Assembly (NCBI RefSeq): GCF_008930665.1
Contig: NZ_PQMG01000005.1
Coordinates: 124,001-188,000 of the forward strand
Length of the DNA stretch: 64,000 nucleotides
Direction of reading: 5' to 3'
Source: Corynebacterium sp. 74A
Lineage (GTDB): Bacteria > Actinomycetota > Actinomycetes > Mycobacteriales > Mycobacteriaceae
This document shows, one piece after another, positions 1-9,012 of the stretch. The translations under genes and the position numbers were made by a program. The number at the start of each line of letters is the position of its first letter. Position 1 is the first letter of the stretch. The notes beneath the pieces are model-generated. The model saw nothing but the letters and a program-made list of their open reading frames with translations. It did not search any database and was not told where the DNA came from.

Positions 1-160
1 TGTGGCGCCCCTCGCCGCCGTGGTTGTCCGCCCATACCTACGTGTGTGCCGGCAGAATTGAAGATACGCACCACGGCTGAGATCTCCGTGTCCCCGGCGG
101 CGGCGCATGCGGCTGGCACCGAGGAGATAGAACGCAGCACCGTGGATGAGTATCACCCAC

Positions 161-185
161 CCAGTGCCGGACGCAGACGCACTGG
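161..185. promoter_or_regulatory. Inverted repeat, candidate operator of the ABC/YhgE operon
   Basis: CCAGTGC and GCACTGG face each other across 11 bp, about 40 bp before the first gene of the operon. Spacing and symmetry would suit a dimeric TetR-type repressor, but no such regulator gene is visible in the window. The rest of positions 1-226 holds no gene that I can support. Confidence 0.3.
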
Positions 186-226
186 CGCTGAAGCCAGTCA
201 GGGATACACAGTGCTGAGGAGAGAGC

Positions 227-1180
227 ATGTCAGACAGGGAGATCCACACGCAGGGCGAGGAACCCGCGGATAACACCCGCCAGTTCCACGCTGTACCCAC
301 CAGTGCTGCTGCAGACACCACCGCGCCCCTTGGCGAGCCGGAGGCCGACGATGCCTATGTGCTCGTGGCCGATGGGCTATCCGTGGTGGGCGAGGAAGGG
401 CCGGTATTTGGGCCCATTGACCTGCGCGTGCCCGATAATACCCTCGTGTTTCTCTCCGGCCGCGGCGGCTCGGGCCGCACCGCGCTCGCCCTCACCTTGG
501 CGGGACGAATGAAACCCACCGAGGGAACTCTCACTGTCTTCGGCCACGACCAGCTCAAAGATATTCGCGATACCGTCGCCATTGCCGGGGTGGACGTTAT
601 TGATGCCCTCGACCGCGATGTGCGGGTGCGTGATGTGCTCACCGACCACCGCGCGTGGTGCCATGGCTGGTTCGGGTGGGTCCCCAAAGCCGATGACGCC
701 TACCGCGAGGAGATCCTGTCGAAGGTATATGGCAGCCGCTCACTGCCGGATCTGAACCAATACGTCAGCCAGATCCCCGCACTGGATCGCATCCTCATCC
801 GCATCGGCATGGCCCTGCACCCCGCCCACGATGAGAAGATTCGTCTGCTCATCCTGGACGATCTCGAGCAGGTGCGGGAGCTCAGCGACCGCGCCATTTT
901 GCTCAGCGTGCTCAACCGCCTCTCGAAGGAGATGACCGTGCTGGTGAACTCTGTGAATCCGCCGAGCGCGGCAACGCTGCCAGGCTCGCAGGTGATTGAG
1001 CTCTTCACCGACCGCGGGCACATCGCCCCCGCGAGCAGCGGCACCACCGACCAGCACCTCGAGGACCTGCTGGCGCGTTGGACCGCGCTGCGCCAGGGCG
1101 AGCATCCCCAACCGCGCCACGCCAAGAGCGACACAGCGTCGACCACCACCGAGTCCACTACCACCAAGGAGGAGCAGTAA
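227..1180 (+). CDS. Degenerate ABC-type ATPase, partner of a YhgE/Pip protein
   Basis: 317 aa with a P-loop NTPase core. The Walker A region reads GRGGSGRT, with Arg where Lys is usual. The Walker B region reads LLILDDLEQV, with Asp in place of the catalytic Glu. No LSGGQ signature is recognisable. The last ~40 residues are Ser/Thr/Glu-rich. The start is supported by a purine-rich RBS (GAGGAGAG) just before the ATG. The stop codon directly abuts the ATG of the YhgE/Pip gene, so the two are co-transcribed and probably form one complex at the membrane. ATP hydrolysis is doubtful; a regulatory or structural NBD-like role is an inference. Confidence 0.75.
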   Translation: MSDREIHTQGEEPADNTRQFHAVPTSAAADTTAPLGEPEADDAYVLVADGLSVVGEEGPVFGPIDLRVPDNTLVFLSGRGGSGRTALALTLAGRMKPTEGTLTVFGHDQLKDIRDTVAIAGVDVIDALDRDVRVRDVLTDHRAWCHGWFGWVPKADDAYREEILSKVYGSRSLPDLNQYVSQIPALDRILIRIGMALHPAHDEKIRLLILDDLEQVRELSDRAILLSVLNRLSKEMTVLVNSVNPPSAATLPGSQVIELFTDRGHIAPASSGTTDQHLEDLLARWTALRQGEHPQPRHAKSDTASTTTESTTTKEEQ

Positions 1181-3244
1181 ATGCTTGCCACATTGCATAT
1201 CGGCAGCGAGCTTCGCCGCTTCGGTCGAGCCAAGCTGGGAAAGATCGCCATCGTGGCCATCTGCCTGCTTCCCCTGCTCTACTCCACGCTCTACCTGTGG
1301 AGCTTCTGGGACCCCTTCGGCCGTCTCGACCGCATGCCCGTCGCCCTCGTCAATGAGGACACCGGCGCCGAGGTCGATGGCCAGCGTATCGACGCCGGCA
1401 AGCAGATCGAAGAGGGCCTGCTCGAGGATCAGTCCCTGGACTGGATCACCGTGACCGAACAGGACGCCCTCGAGGGCGTGAAAACCGGCGAATACTACTT
1501 TGCGGTGACCCTGCCGGAGAATTTCTCCCAAGCAGTGGCCTCTCCTACCTCCGAGAATCCGGAGAAGGCCCGCATTGTGACGCACTACAATGACGCCAAC
1601 GGCTGGCTCTCCACGCTCATCGGCCAAAACGCCATGCGCCAGGTGCTCGCCGTGGTCTCCGACAAAATCGGCACAGAGGCCGTGGATAAGCTGCTGGTGG
1701 GCGTGGTCAACGCCAGCGAGGGCATTCACAAGGCTGCCGATGGCGCCGCCCAACTGGATGATGGCGCCACCAAGCTCGACTCTGGGCTGGGCAAGATCCA
1801 GCAGGGCGCCGGCGATCTCGTGTCCGGCCTCGAGCGCAATAAGGAAGGCACCACCCAGCTGGTCGAGGGCACCGGTCGGCTTCGTGAAGGCGCCGATAAG
1901 CTGCAGGCCGGCTCGGGCGAGCTCGCCAATGGCACGGAGCGCCTGGTAGAGGGCACCAACCAGCTCAGTGGCGGAATCGACCAGGCCATAGGCAAACTCC
2001 AGAGCCTCACCGGCGAGGTGCACCACTACCACGCCACCGCCAGCGAAGCCTCCGAAATCCAAGGCTCCCTCGCGCAGGATTTACGCGATCTCGCCGCGGC
2101 GATCCGCCAGATCCCCGACCCGCTGGCGCAGCAGACCGCCGGCCAGGTGGATCATATTGCGCACCGCGTGGACACCGAAGGTGTCGGCCCCCACTCCCCG
2201 CTGAAGCAGGATCTCGACCGGATCAATGGCATTGCCGCGGACATCGACCAGGGCAATCTACCCGGGAAACTCGGCGAGCTCGTGGGCGGTGTCAATCAGC
2301 TCAATGACGGCGCCCAGGCCCTCAACGATGGCGCCCACCGCCTCAACGCCGGTATCGGCGAGCTCGGCTCGGGTGTCACCCGACTCGATGATGGCGCCAA
2401 TAAGCTCAATGACGGCGCCACCCAGCTGCTCGACGGCGGCCGCACACTTGATTCCGCTCTCGCCGAGGCCAAGGACGGCTCCAGCAAGCTCTCCACAGGC
2501 AGCAACGAGCTGGCCACCAAACTCGGACAGGCTGCGGGCGAGGCCCCAGATTGGTCGCCCGATCACCGCACAACCATGGCGGAGACCATCGGCGGGCCGG
2601 TAGAGATCAACCAGTCCAACTCCGGTGGGGAGAACACCTTCGGTGCTGGTCTGGCTCCCTTCTTCTTCTCGCTGGCCCTCTACATCGGTAGCCTCGTGAG
2701 CTTCCTGCTGCTGCGCCCGCTGCAGGCCCGCGCCGTGGCCGCCGGCATCTCCCCGCTGCGCGCCGCTATCGACGGTCTGGCCCCGGCCGGCCTGATCGCC
2801 ATGATCCAGGCCATCGTGGTTTCTACCGCCACCGTGTTGGCGGTGCCGCTGGATCCGGCCACATTCTTCGGCCTCACCGTGTTCATGATGCTCACCGCGC
2901 TGGTCTTTGCCGCGATGAACCAAGTGCTCATCGTTCTCCTTGGTTCCGGCCCAGGACGGGTGGCCAGTATGGCGATGCTCATGGTGCAACTCTTGGGTTC
3001 CGGCGGGCTCTACCCCGTGGAAACGGAACCGGATTTCTGGAGCTGGATCCACCCCTTCTTGCCCATGACCTACACCGTCAACGGCTTCCGCCAGACACTC
3101 TACGGCGACTTCGACGGCCGCATGCTGCAAGCAGTGATCGCGCTCTGCTTCTTCCTCACGATCTTCCTCTTAGGTACCGCTCTCGGTGCCCGGCGCGATA
3201 GAACGTGGACCATGAAGAAGCTGCATCCGCCCATCGATTTCTAA
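1181..3244 (+). CDS. YhgE/Pip domain membrane protein (ABC-2 superfamily)
   Basis: 687 aa. One N-terminal membrane segment (about residues 20-42) is followed by a long extracytoplasmic region with many copies of a G-A-x-x-L-x-x-G pattern (DGA..L, EGT..L), the helical repeat typical of YhgE/Pip proteins. Five or six hydrophobic segments close the protein from about residue 485. It follows the ATPase gene without a gap, with the RBS AAGGAGGAG just before the ATG. The family is related to phage-infection protein Pip and to ABC-2 exporters such as those for type VII-like toxins, but the substrate here is unknown. A second family member begins beyond the right edge of the window (63153-64000). Confidence 0.85.
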   Translation: MLATLHIGSELRRFGRAKLGKIAIVAICLLPLLYSTLYLWSFWDPFGRLDRMPVALVNEDTGAEVDGQRIDAGKQIEEGLLEDQSLDWITVTEQDALEGVKTGEYYFAVTLPENFSQAVASPTSENPEKARIVTHYNDANGWLSTLIGQNAMRQVLAVVSDKIGTEAVDKLLVGVVNASEGIHKAADGAAQLDDGATKLDSGLGKIQQGAGDLVSGLERNKEGTTQLVEGTGRLREGADKLQAGSGELANGTERLVEGTNQLSGGIDQAIGKLQSLTGEVHHYHATASEASEIQGSLAQDLRDLAAAIRQIPDPLAQQTAGQVDHIAHRVDTEGVGPHSPLKQDLDRINGIAADIDQGNLPGKLGELVGGVNQLNDGAQALNDGAHRLNAGIGELGSGVTRLDDGANKLNDGATQLLDGGRTLDSALAEAKDGSSKLSTGSNELATKLGQAAGEAPDWSPDHRTTMAETIGGPVEINQSNSGGENTFGAGLAPFFFSLALYIGSLVSFLLLRPLQARAVAAGISPLRAAIDGLAPAGLIAMIQAIVVSTATVLAVPLDPATFFGLTVFMMLTALVFAAMNQVLIVLLGSGPGRVASMAMLMVQLLGSGGLYPVETEPDFWSWIHPFLPMTYTVNGFRQTLYGDFDGRMLQAVIALCFFLTIFLLGTALGARRDRTWTMKKLHPPIDF

Positions 3245-3257
3245 TCATCCCCCGCTC

Positions 3258-3290
3258 AGCACCGCCGCGGCCCGCTGCCGCGGCGGTGCT
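3258..3290 (+). terminator. Hairpin terminator after the YhgE/Pip gene
   Basis: A 14-bp perfect stem (AGCACCGCCGCGGC and its complement) with a 5-nt loop lies 14 bp after the stop codon. The following T-tract is weak (TCTGTG). Confidence 0.6.
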
Positions 3291-3304
3291 TCTGTGCTAC
3301 GGGG

Positions 3305-3318
3305 TGGCGTCGATAAGC
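3305..3318 (+). repeat. TGGCGTCGATAAGC 14-mer, copy 1 (perfect)
   Basis: Intergenic copy 60 bp after the YhgE/Pip stop, between two + strand genes. The other perfect copies are at 16286, 26449, 62246 and 63182. Confidence 0.8.
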
Positions 3319-3411
3319 GTCCGGAAAAGGGCCGCTGAGTTTAACTCGTACCACCAGCCATAAAAGTGCCAATGAGCTGCACTAACACTGGTGCAATGGG
3401 GGTATCACCCG

Positions 3412-3417
3412 TATAAT
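3412..3417 (+). promoter_or_regulatory. -10 box TATAAT of the prolyl oligopeptidase gene
   Basis: A perfect TATAAT lies 10 bp before the ATG at 3428, and no Shine-Dalgarno sequence is present. The transcript should start within 0-4 nt of the ATG, so it is effectively leaderless. Confidence 0.6.
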
Positions 3418-3427
3418 CGGCGGCACT

Positions 3428-5524
3428 ATGAGCACTACCGCACCAGCACAGACGCCGCCGCCGAGCGAGCTTGAAATTATCGGCTCCCCCACGGCCCTTG
3501 GGTGGGCGCAGGAGTGGACGGCCTCCACCATCGAGAACATCGATAGCCAAGGCGGCCATCGCACCGCCCTGCAGCAGCGGCTGCGCGCGGCCCTCGATGC
3601 CGACGCGCGGGTGCCCTATGTGACTCGGCGCGGCGACTACCTCTACAACTTTTGGCGCGATAGCAAGCATCCGCGGGGGCTGTGGCGGCGCACCCGCTAT
3701 GAGTCCTATTGCAGCGAGGCGCCGGAGTGGGAGATCCTGCTCGATGTGGACGCCCTCGCCGCGGCCGATGGGGAAAGCTGGGTGTGGAAGGGCGCGCACG
3801 TGCGCGAACCGGAATGCGACCGGGCCCTGCTGCGGCTATCCCGCGGCGGCAGTGACGCCACCGTGATCCGCGAGTTCGACATCACTAGCTGCAGCTTCGT
3901 GGAGGATACGCCTTTTACTCTGCCGGAGGATAAATCCGATGTGTCGTGGGAAAGCCTCGATACCCTCATCCTCGGCACCAATGTGGGCGAGAACTCCCTC
4001 ACGGAGTCTGGCTACCCAGCGCGGGTGTATCGCTGGCACCGCGGCACCGACCCGCGCGAGGCCGAGCTGCTCTTCAGCGGCGAGCGCAGCGATATCGCCT
4101 CCGGCGGGTGGGCGGATCGCACGCCTGGGTTCGAGCGGGTGCTCATTGAGCGGCGGCTGGATATGTTCACCGCCGAGAATTACCTGCTGCGCGGCTCGGA
4201 GCCGGTGCGCATTGAGGTGCCGGTGGATTGCGAGATTATCGTTCACCGCGACCAGATCTTCCTGCTCCCCCGCACGGAAGTCCACGGGGTGCCCGCCGGC
4301 GGCGTGGGAGTGGCCGACTGCGAGAGCTTTGTGGCGGATCCCGCGAGTACCGAGGTACAGGTGATCTTTTCCCCCACCGAGTATCAATCGCTGGAGACGC
4401 TGCACTTCACCCGCAGCTATGCGCTGATCCAGGTTCTGGAGAATGTCACCACCACCCTCTACCGGGTGCGCCTCGATGCGCCGGAGGAGTGCGTGCGGGT
4501 GTCCCTGCCGGAGTTGGCGAGCACCAGCGTCGTGGCTACCGCTCCGCTCTCGGAGGACCCAGAGATCGGCGAGGAAGTGTGGCTCTACTCCTCCAGCTTC
4601 ACCACCCCGGATAGGCTGCTGCGCGCCGACGCCCGCGACCCAGAGAGTTTCTCCACGGTGGTCACAAGCGCGCCCGAGCAATTCGACGCCTCTGGGATGA
4701 GCACTCGGCAGTACTGGGCCACCTCCGCCGATGGCACGAAGATTCCCTACTTCCTCACCGGCCGACTGCACGAGGACGGCGCCACCCCCACCCCGAAGCC
4801 CTGCGTGGTGCACGCCTATGGCGGTTTCGAGATTTCCCTCCTGCCCTACTATTCCGCGGTGAACGGCATCGCGTGGCTAGAAAAAGGGCATCTGCTGGTG
4901 CAGGCGAATCTGCGCGGCGGCAGCGAGTTCGGCCCGCGCTGGCACTCCCAGGCCACAAAGCTGGAGCGCCGGAAGGTATTTGAGGATCATCAGGCGGTGC
5001 TCAATGATCTCGTGGAGCGCGGGATCACCACCCGCGAGCAGCTCGCGGTGCGCGGCGGCTCCAATGGTGGTCTGCTCACCGCGGTGGCCCTCACCAGCTA
5101 TCCCGAGCTTCTTGGCGCGGTGGTGAGCGAGGTGCCACTGATCGATATGCTGCGCTATCACACCCTGCTCGCGGGGGCCTCGTGGGTAGCGGAATACGGC
5201 CACCCCGATAACCCCGAGGAGCGGGCAGTGATCGAAAGCTACTCGCCCTTGCAGCGTGTGGTCTCCGCTGCGGACACGACCTATCCGCCGGCGCTGATCA
5301 CCACCTCCACGCGAGACGATCGGGTCCACCCCGCCCATGCGCGCTGGTTCGCCGCCGCCCTCGCCGCCGCCGGCCAGCCGGTGGACTATGTAGAAAACTC
5401 CGAAGGCGGGCATGCCGGGGCCGCCGATAATGATCAGATCGCATGGAAGCAGGCCATCGTGTTTACCTGGCTGGAGCAGCAGCTCGCGGCGGCGGGCGCG
5501 GAGGCTCAGCGCTCCGCGGACTAG
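3428..5524 (+). CDS. Prolyl oligopeptidase family serine peptidase (S9A)
   Basis: 698 aa, the usual length for S9A prolyl oligopeptidases. The N-terminal ~415 residues form the beta-propeller. The C-terminal alpha/beta-hydrolase domain carries the nucleophile motif GGSNGG (Ser about 545), an Asp in STRDDRVHP (about 630) and a His in GGHAG (about 661), so the triad is complete. It should cleave short proline-containing peptides in the cytoplasm, as no signal peptide is seen. The M1 aminopeptidase 11 bp downstream suggests a joint peptide-degradation role. Transcription appears near-leaderless from the TATAAT at 3412. Confidence 0.9.
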   Translation: MSTTAPAQTPPPSELEIIGSPTALGWAQEWTASTIENIDSQGGHRTALQQRLRAALDADARVPYVTRRGDYLYNFWRDSKHPRGLWRRTRYESYCSEAPEWEILLDVDALAAADGESWVWKGAHVREPECDRALLRLSRGGSDATVIREFDITSCSFVEDTPFTLPEDKSDVSWESLDTLILGTNVGENSLTESGYPARVYRWHRGTDPREAELLFSGERSDIASGGWADRTPGFERVLIERRLDMFTAENYLLRGSEPVRIEVPVDCEIIVHRDQIFLLPRTEVHGVPAGGVGVADCESFVADPASTEVQVIFSPTEYQSLETLHFTRSYALIQVLENVTTTLYRVRLDAPEECVRVSLPELASTSVVATAPLSEDPEIGEEVWLYSSSFTTPDRLLRADARDPESFSTVVTSAPEQFDASGMSTRQYWATSADGTKIPYFLTGRLHEDGATPTPKPCVVHAYGGFEISLLPYYSAVNGIAWLEKGHLLVQANLRGGSEFGPRWHSQATKLERRKVFEDHQAVLNDLVERGITTREQLAVRGGSNGGLLTAVALTSYPELLGAVVSEVPLIDMLRYHTLLAGASWVAEYGHPDNPEERAVIESYSPLQRVVSAADTTYPPALITTSTRDDRVHPAHARWFAAALAAAGQPVDYVENSEGGHAGAADNDQIAWKQAIVFTWLEQQLAAAGAEAQRSAD

Positions 5525-5535
5525 ACTTAGCCGCG

Positions 5536-6909
5536 ATGAGTTCCTTTACACGCCTGCGCACCACCGAGATCCCCGGCACCCGGGACCGCTACACGGGTGT
5601 GGACTTCAACCTTGGATTCCACATCCGTCACTACGACCTCGACCTGACCTATCGGGTCATGCCCAACCACCTCAGTGGCACGGCGACGCTGGATGTGCTC
5701 AGCTACCTCCCGCTGCAGCAGCTCACCCTCGACTTCGCCCGCACCCTCACCGTGCGGCGCATCACCGCCCAAGGTGTGGGTGGCGCGCAGGTGAAGGTGA
5801 AAAAGTTCCGCCACCGCGGCGATAACAAAGTGGTGGTGCTGTTCGACCGCGAGATCCCTGCAGATACCGAGTTCAGCTTGGCCATCAGCTACTTCGGCAA
5901 TCCGCAGCCCATCAACTCCCGCTGGGGTGAGATTGGCTGGGAGGAAACCGATGCCGGGGCGCTCGTGGCCAGCCAGCCACACGGCGCCCATAGCTGGTTC
6001 CCCTGCGATGACACGCCCGATGAGAAGGCCCGCTACGACATTCGGATCACCGCCGATAATCCCTTCAGCGTGATCTGCACCGGGGTGCTGGTGGATACTC
6101 AGCGGAACAATTCCACCACCTCGTGGCACTACCGGGTGCAGGAACCGATGGCCACCTATCTCGCCTCGGTGCAGATCGGCGAGTTCAGCACCATCCCCCT
6201 CGGCTCCGCGGCGGGCGTGCCCGTCACCGCCTATGCCCCAGCTGCCCTGCGCCAGCGGGTGCTGCATGACTTCGCCGACCAGGCCCGCATGCTCGAGTTC
6301 TACGCCGAGCTCTTCGGCCCCTACCCCTTCCCCGACTACCGGGTGGTCATCACCGCCGATCAGCTCGAGATCCCCCTCGAGGCCCATGGGCTATCGATCT
6401 TCGGCGCCAATCACGCCGATGGCCGCAGGACCTGGGAGCGCCTGATCGCCCACGAACTTTCCCACCAGTGGTTCGGTAATTCCCTCGGCGTGGCGCAGTG
6501 GGACGATATTTGGCTCAACGAGGGCTTCGCCTGCTACTGCGAGTGGCTGTGGTTCGAGCACTCCACCGGCACCCCCGCCGAGCACTACGCCCGCGAGCAC
6601 TATCGCGGCCTCCAGCAGAAACCGCAGGACCTGTTCCTCGCCGATCCGGGCCCGCAGCACATGTTCGACGATCGCCTCTACAAGCGCGGCGCCGTCTTTG
6701 TGCACGCCCTGCGCCTGCTACTCGGCGATGCGGCCTTCTTCGCCGCGCTGCGCGACTATGCCCGCCGCGACCGCCACGGCGTGGTCGAGCCCGTGGATCT
6801 CTTCAATATCCTGCGCGCCCACCTCGCACCCGAACGGCACGCCGAATTGGATGAGCTGCGCTCCGCTTGGCTGCTCTCCCTGCCACTTCCGCCTTTCCCC
6901 ACCGCCTAG
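5536..6909 (+). CDS. M1 family zinc metallo-aminopeptidase, short form
   Basis: 457 aa. The zinc site HELSHQW (His306, Glu307, His310) is followed after 18 residues by Glu329 in NEGF, the gluzincin arrangement. The exopeptidase loop (usually GAMEN) appears as LEAHG/SIFGAN. The protein stops after the catalytic domain and lacks the large helical C-terminal domain of ~850-aa PepN, as in other short actinobacterial M1 enzymes. I chose ATG 5536 because the upstream in-frame part overlaps the preceding gene and is not M1-like. It is probably co-transcribed with the prolyl oligopeptidase gene. Confidence 0.9.
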   Translation: MSSFTRLRTTEIPGTRDRYTGVDFNLGFHIRHYDLDLTYRVMPNHLSGTATLDVLSYLPLQQLTLDFARTLTVRRITAQGVGGAQVKVKKFRHRGDNKVVVLFDREIPADTEFSLAISYFGNPQPINSRWGEIGWEETDAGALVASQPHGAHSWFPCDDTPDEKARYDIRITADNPFSVICTGVLVDTQRNNSTTSWHYRVQEPMATYLASVQIGEFSTIPLGSAAGVPVTAYAPAALRQRVLHDFADQARMLEFYAELFGPYPFPDYRVVITADQLEIPLEAHGLSIFGANHADGRRTWERLIAHELSHQWFGNSLGVAQWDDIWLNEGFACYCEWLWFEHSTGTPAEHYAREHYRGLQQKPQDLFLADPGPQHMFDDRLYKRGAVFVHALRLLLGDAAFFAALRDYARRDRHGVVEPVDLFNILRAHLAPERHAELDELRSAWLLSLPLPPFPTA

Positions 6910-6919
6910 GACCACTGCC

Positions 6920-8137
6920 ATGCGCGCGCTGTCTCTCGCCACTATTTTCGCGGCCCTCTCGGGGTTCGTGGTGGTCATCGTCGCCTCCTGGGCCCTGCCC
7001 GAGACCATCAACGCAGACTTCCAAGCCTATTGGGGTCTCTTCTTTGCACTCGCGGGGCTTATCGACGGCATCACGCAGGAAACCACCCGCGCAACCTCCG
7101 CGGTGCGCGCCGGGGCCAGCCCCCGCTCGGCACGGCCGGTACGGCTGGCCGGGGTGGTGGCGCTCATCGCTGGGATCAGCATCCTCGCCACCGGCGGGGT
7201 GTGGATGGGTTTCCTGTTGCACCACCCCCATCCCGCGGCGATCGCGCTTTTTGCCATCGGCCTATCCTCTTATGTGTTCCAGGCGCTGCTCTCGGGCGTG
7301 CTCTCTGGGCTCAAGCACTGGGGTGCTTATGCCTGGTTGGTGGCCATCGACTCTGGGGTGCGCATGCTGGCCGCGGCATGCGCATGGTGGCAGGGCTGGG
7401 GTATCGGCGCCTTCCTCCTCATTACCGTCATGGGTGCCGCCACCTGGCTGCTCATCATCGCCTTCTCCCCGCAGGCCCGCGCCGCGCTACAGGCCCCAGT
7501 CGATGTCACCTCCGCCGCTTATCGACGCGGCGTTGTCTCCGCCATGGCCGCCACTGGGGCATCGGCCGCCCTGATTACCGGCTTCCCGCCGCTGGTGCGC
7601 ATCACCCACGGCACTGGGGATAGCTCCGTGGATGGCGTGAGCGTGGCAGCCATCATCATGGCGGTGCTCCTGACCCGCGCCCCGATCCTGGTGCCCACCC
7701 AACGCTTCCAGTCCGCCCTCGTGGTGTACTTCGTGGATCGGCGAGAGCGCCTCCTATCGGCCCTGCTGATTCCGCTGGCTGTGGTCGGCGCCGTGGGCGT
7801 TGCCGGGGCAGGACTGGCGTGGCTGCTCGGACCGTGGATCCTCGGGCTCTTCTTGCCCGCCAGCTATGTGCTGCCCGGCTGGCTACTGGCTGTGCTCACC
7901 TTCGCCTCCGCCTGTACGGGCTCGTTGATGATCACCGGCTGTGCCGCGCTGAGTCACGAGCGCCATAGCGTGTACGTGCTCGGCTGGGTGGTGGCCACCG
8001 CCAGCGCCTTCGGCGTGCTGCTGCTGCCCTTCTCGCTCACCACCGCGGTCTGCGCCGCATTGATTCTCGGCCCACTCATCGGCATGGCGGTGCACGTCTA
8101 TTCTTTGCTCGGCGCACACGTGCGGCGCGTTCATTAA
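6920..8137 (+). CDS. Multi-pass membrane protein, flippase-like (MVF/MATE type)
   Basis: 405 aa made almost entirely of hydrophobic helices (10-12 predicted by eye) with short basic loops (RRERLL, RAGASPRSARPVR). General pattern and size resemble polysaccharide/O-antigen flippases, but no signature residue settles the family. The start ATG lies 10 bp after the M1 peptidase stop, so it is probably the third gene of that operon. It could move a lipid-linked glycan; this is an inference. Upstream in-frame sequence lies inside the peptidase gene and was excluded. Confidence 0.65.
   Translation: MRALSLATIFAALSGFVVVIVASWALPETINADFQAYWGLFFALAGLIDGITQETTRATSAVRAGASPRSARPVRLAGVVALIAGISILATGGVWMGFLLHHPHPAAIALFAIGLSSYVFQALLSGVLSGLKHWGAYAWLVAIDSGVRMLAAACAWWQGWGIGAFLLITVMGAATWLLIIAFSPQARAALQAPVDVTSAAYRRGVVSAMAATGASAALITGFPPLVRITHGTGDSSVDGVSVAAIIMAVLLTRAPILVPTQRFQSALVVYFVDRRERLLSALLIPLAVVGAVGVAGAGLAWLLGPWILGLFLPASYVLPGWLLAVLTFASACTGSLMITGCAALSHERHSVYVLGWVVATASAFGVLLLPFSLTTAVCAALILGPLIGMAVHVYSLLGAHVRRVH
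7517..7528 (-). repeat. Partial copy of the 14-mer (GCGTCGATAAGC, 12/14)
   Basis: Lies inside the flippase-like gene on the opposite strand. This copy may be a coding coincidence (codons Ala-Tyr-Arg-Arg). Confidence 0.4.
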
Positions 8138-8220
8138 ATTATATTTCTGGACGATATTCTTATTATTTTCACGCACTTCCGTATTTTGCTTAATCGAACC
8201 TTTATGTAGGGTGTGTAGGC

Positions 8221-8802
8221 GTGACTGTAATTAAAGATATTTTCCAACTCATTGCCCGCATTATTCTCGGCACCGTGCTCATCGCACACGGCTGGCAGAA
8301 AATCAACGACATCACCATCTCTGGTGTGACCGACATGTTCAGCAACTTGGGTGTGCCCAACCCTGAGCTCGCTGCCCAATTTACCTCCTACTTCGAGTTT
8401 GCTGGCGGCATCGCCATCGTGCTCGGCCTGCTGGTCCGCCTCGTCGGCCCGGTTCTCTTTGCCCTGATGGCCGGCGCCGTCTGGTTCGCCCACCGCGATG
8501 GCGGCGTGTTCGTCTCCGATGGCGGCTGGGAGCTCGCCGGTGTGGTCGGCGCCGCCGGTCTGCTACTCGCCGCTGCCGGCGCTGGTCGCGTCTCGCTGGA
8601 CCACCTCCTGGTGCGCCCCTTCCGTAATCGCAAGGACGCGGCCGACGAGGACGCTACCTCCGCTGCTTATGCCCCGGCCACCACCACTGCCGCCACGGCA
8701 CCCGCCGCGGGCACGACCTCTAGCTTCGATGCTGAGACCACGGCCTTCGATAGCTCGGATATCAACAACACCACCACCGGCTGGGACGAACCCAACCGCT
8801 AA
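8221..8802 (+). CDS. DoxX family membrane protein
   Basis: 193 aa with four hydrophobic helices in the first ~130 residues (ILGTVLIAHGWQKI, the AGGIAIVLGLLVRL region, LFALMAGAVWFAH, GVVGAAGLLLAAAGAG), characteristic of DoxX proteins, which are small quinone/thiol-redox-linked membrane proteins in actinobacteria. The C-terminal ~60 residues are an Ala/Thr-rich cytoplasmic tail. It starts with GTG after an AT-rich 80-bp gap that holds a possible -10 (TATGTA at 8203). It is a monocistronic unit closed by a strong terminator. Confidence 0.85.
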   Translation: MTVIKDIFQLIARIILGTVLIAHGWQKINDITISGVTDMFSNLGVPNPELAAQFTSYFEFAGGIAIVLGLLVRLVGPVLFALMAGAVWFAHRDGGVFVSDGGWELAGVVGAAGLLLAAAGAGRVSLDHLLVRPFRNRKDAADEDATSAAYAPATTTAATAPAAGTTSSFDAETTAFDSSDINNTTTGWDEPNR

Positions 8803-8827
8803 TGCTTCGCTGCCCCCGCGCAGTAGC

Positions 8828-8862
8828 ACCGCCCCGACGCCCTTGTGCGCGGGGCGGTTTTT
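8828..8862 (+). terminator. Rho-independent terminator after doxX
   Basis: The stem ACCGCCCC/GGGGCGGT encloses a 15-nt loop and is followed by TTTTTC. Confidence 0.8.
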
Positions 8863-8929
8863 CGTCTCTGGGCGCCCATATACCCTCGTGATTAGCCCCG
8901 AGAACACAGGCTAAGCTACCGAACCGTTA

Positions 8930-8954
8930 GTTCCTCGGTATAGTTTTAAGGAAC
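8930..8954. promoter_or_regulatory. Inverted repeat GTTCCT-N13-AGGAAC before the IclR gene
   Basis: 6-bp arms around an AT-rich core 59 bp upstream of the GTG start. IclR regulators often bind such symmetric sites at their own promoter, so autoregulation is possible. Confidence 0.35.
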
Positions 8955-9012
8955 ACCCGCATTGTGCGGCCATGCAGCGCTAGACCCCGAGCAGAAGGAG
9001 GACGTGAAAAAA

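Noticed and set aside
46..273. Possible 75-codon ORF before the ABC ATPase gene
   Set aside because: Overlaps the ATPase start, Arg/Gly-rich shadow-like composition, no RBS and no family resemblance.
740..2062. 440-codon open frame on the minus strand
   Set aside because: Antisense to the ABC/YhgE genes; its repeats only mirror the GA-x-x-L repeats of YhgE.
1720..2520. Tandem-repeat-like DNA (GATGGCGCC patterns)
   Set aside because: Explained by the protein repeat of the YhgE/Pip helical region; copies are not exact enough for a DNA-level repeat.
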